A stretch of 6,313 bases of DNA from contig JAAZFO010000077.1 in assembly GCA_012511695.1 (NCBI GenBank), positions 1 through 6,313 of the forward strand. Direction: 5' to 3'. Both the position numbers and the translations under genes were made by a program. Each line of letters opens with the position of its first letter. Positions within the stretch are counted from its first letter, which is position 1. Origin of the DNA: Erysipelotrichia bacterium. GTDB taxonomy: Bacteria; Bacillota_I; Bacilli_A; RFN20; CAG-826. Below are positions 6,217 through 6,313 of this stretch, in pieces. Below the pieces are notes generated by a model. That model was given only the letters and a program-made list of their open reading frames with translations. It was not told where the DNA came from and ran no database searches.

Positions 6217-6313
6217 ATGGCGAACAAAGAAGAAAGAATTGCCGGTATTATTCGTAAAGGCATTACAGAAATCATCATGATGGAATTAAAAAACCCGCAT
6301 CTCGGTTTTGTGA
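6217..6313 (+). CDS. rbfA: Ribosome-binding factor A, N-terminal part (runs off the window)
   Basis: RbfA is a small KH-fold protein that binds the 30S subunit, helps 16S rRNA 5' end maturation and is needed in the cold. Only the first 32 residues are present. They begin MANKEERIAGIIRKGITEII and end with MELKNPHLGFV, matching the RbfA start pattern of an N-terminal helix followed by a (K)DPRIGFV-type turn. The ATG lies just after the infB TAA. The SD is probably GGTGGAG at 6199-6205, inside the end of infB, with a somewhat long spacing of 11 bases. The direct infB-rbfA junction leaves no room for ylxP, found between them in B. subtilis. Confidence 0.88.
   Translation, partial: MANKEERIAGIIRKGITEIIMMELKNPHLGFV

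Overview
The window is a chromosomal segment from a moderately AT-rich, Gram-positive-type bacterium. It most resembles the Bacillota (Bacilli, on the Erysipelotrichia/Mollicutes-like side). Supporting this are strong AAGGAG-type ribosome binding sites, canonical TTGATA/TATAAT promoters, the gene order rimP-nusA-ylxR-infB-rbfA, a short IF2 of about 611 residues, and a NusA with a long acidic tail in place of the compact Bacillus form. All six complete stop codons are TAA, and no in-frame TGA occurs, so the sequence does not decide between genetic codes 11 and 4. The exact lineage is an inference from these traits.

Left block (1-1630): the 3' part of a CPA2-type cation/proton antiporter that is open through the window's left edge. 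It is followed 13 bases later by a 118-residue PII-like (ferredoxin-fold) protein. The pair looks like one operon made of a transporter and a probable trimeric regulator. The antiporter ends directly after its membrane domain, with no C-terminal RCK/TrkA domain, so the PII-like protein may supply regulation in trans.

Intergenic region (1631-1902): no gene seen. It holds a weak possible terminator for the left operon, two good sigma-A-type promoters in tandem (1716-1744 and 1792-1819), and a leader ending in a perfect 9-bp hairpin plus U-rich tract. That hairpin sits immediately before the rimP ribosome binding site and resembles an intrinsic terminator/attenuator.

Right block (1903-6313): the classical transcription/translation operon. 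It encodes rimP (30S maturation), nusA (elongation/termination factor), rnpM/ylxR (RNase P modulator), infB (IF2) and the start of rbfA (30S cold-shock maturation factor). Spacing is tight: a 1-base overlap of nusA and ylxR, and gaps of 2 to 24 bases elsewhere. Compared with Bacillus subtilis, ylxQ (L7Ae-like, between ylxR and infB) and ylxP (between infB and rbfA) are missing. The genes together couple RNA synthesis to ribosome assembly and translation initiation.

Most of the window is ordinary housekeeping sequence. The points most worth a second look are the putative rimP leader attenuator, a perfect 26-bp palindrome inside nusA, the antiporter/PII-like pair, and the acidic NusA tail.
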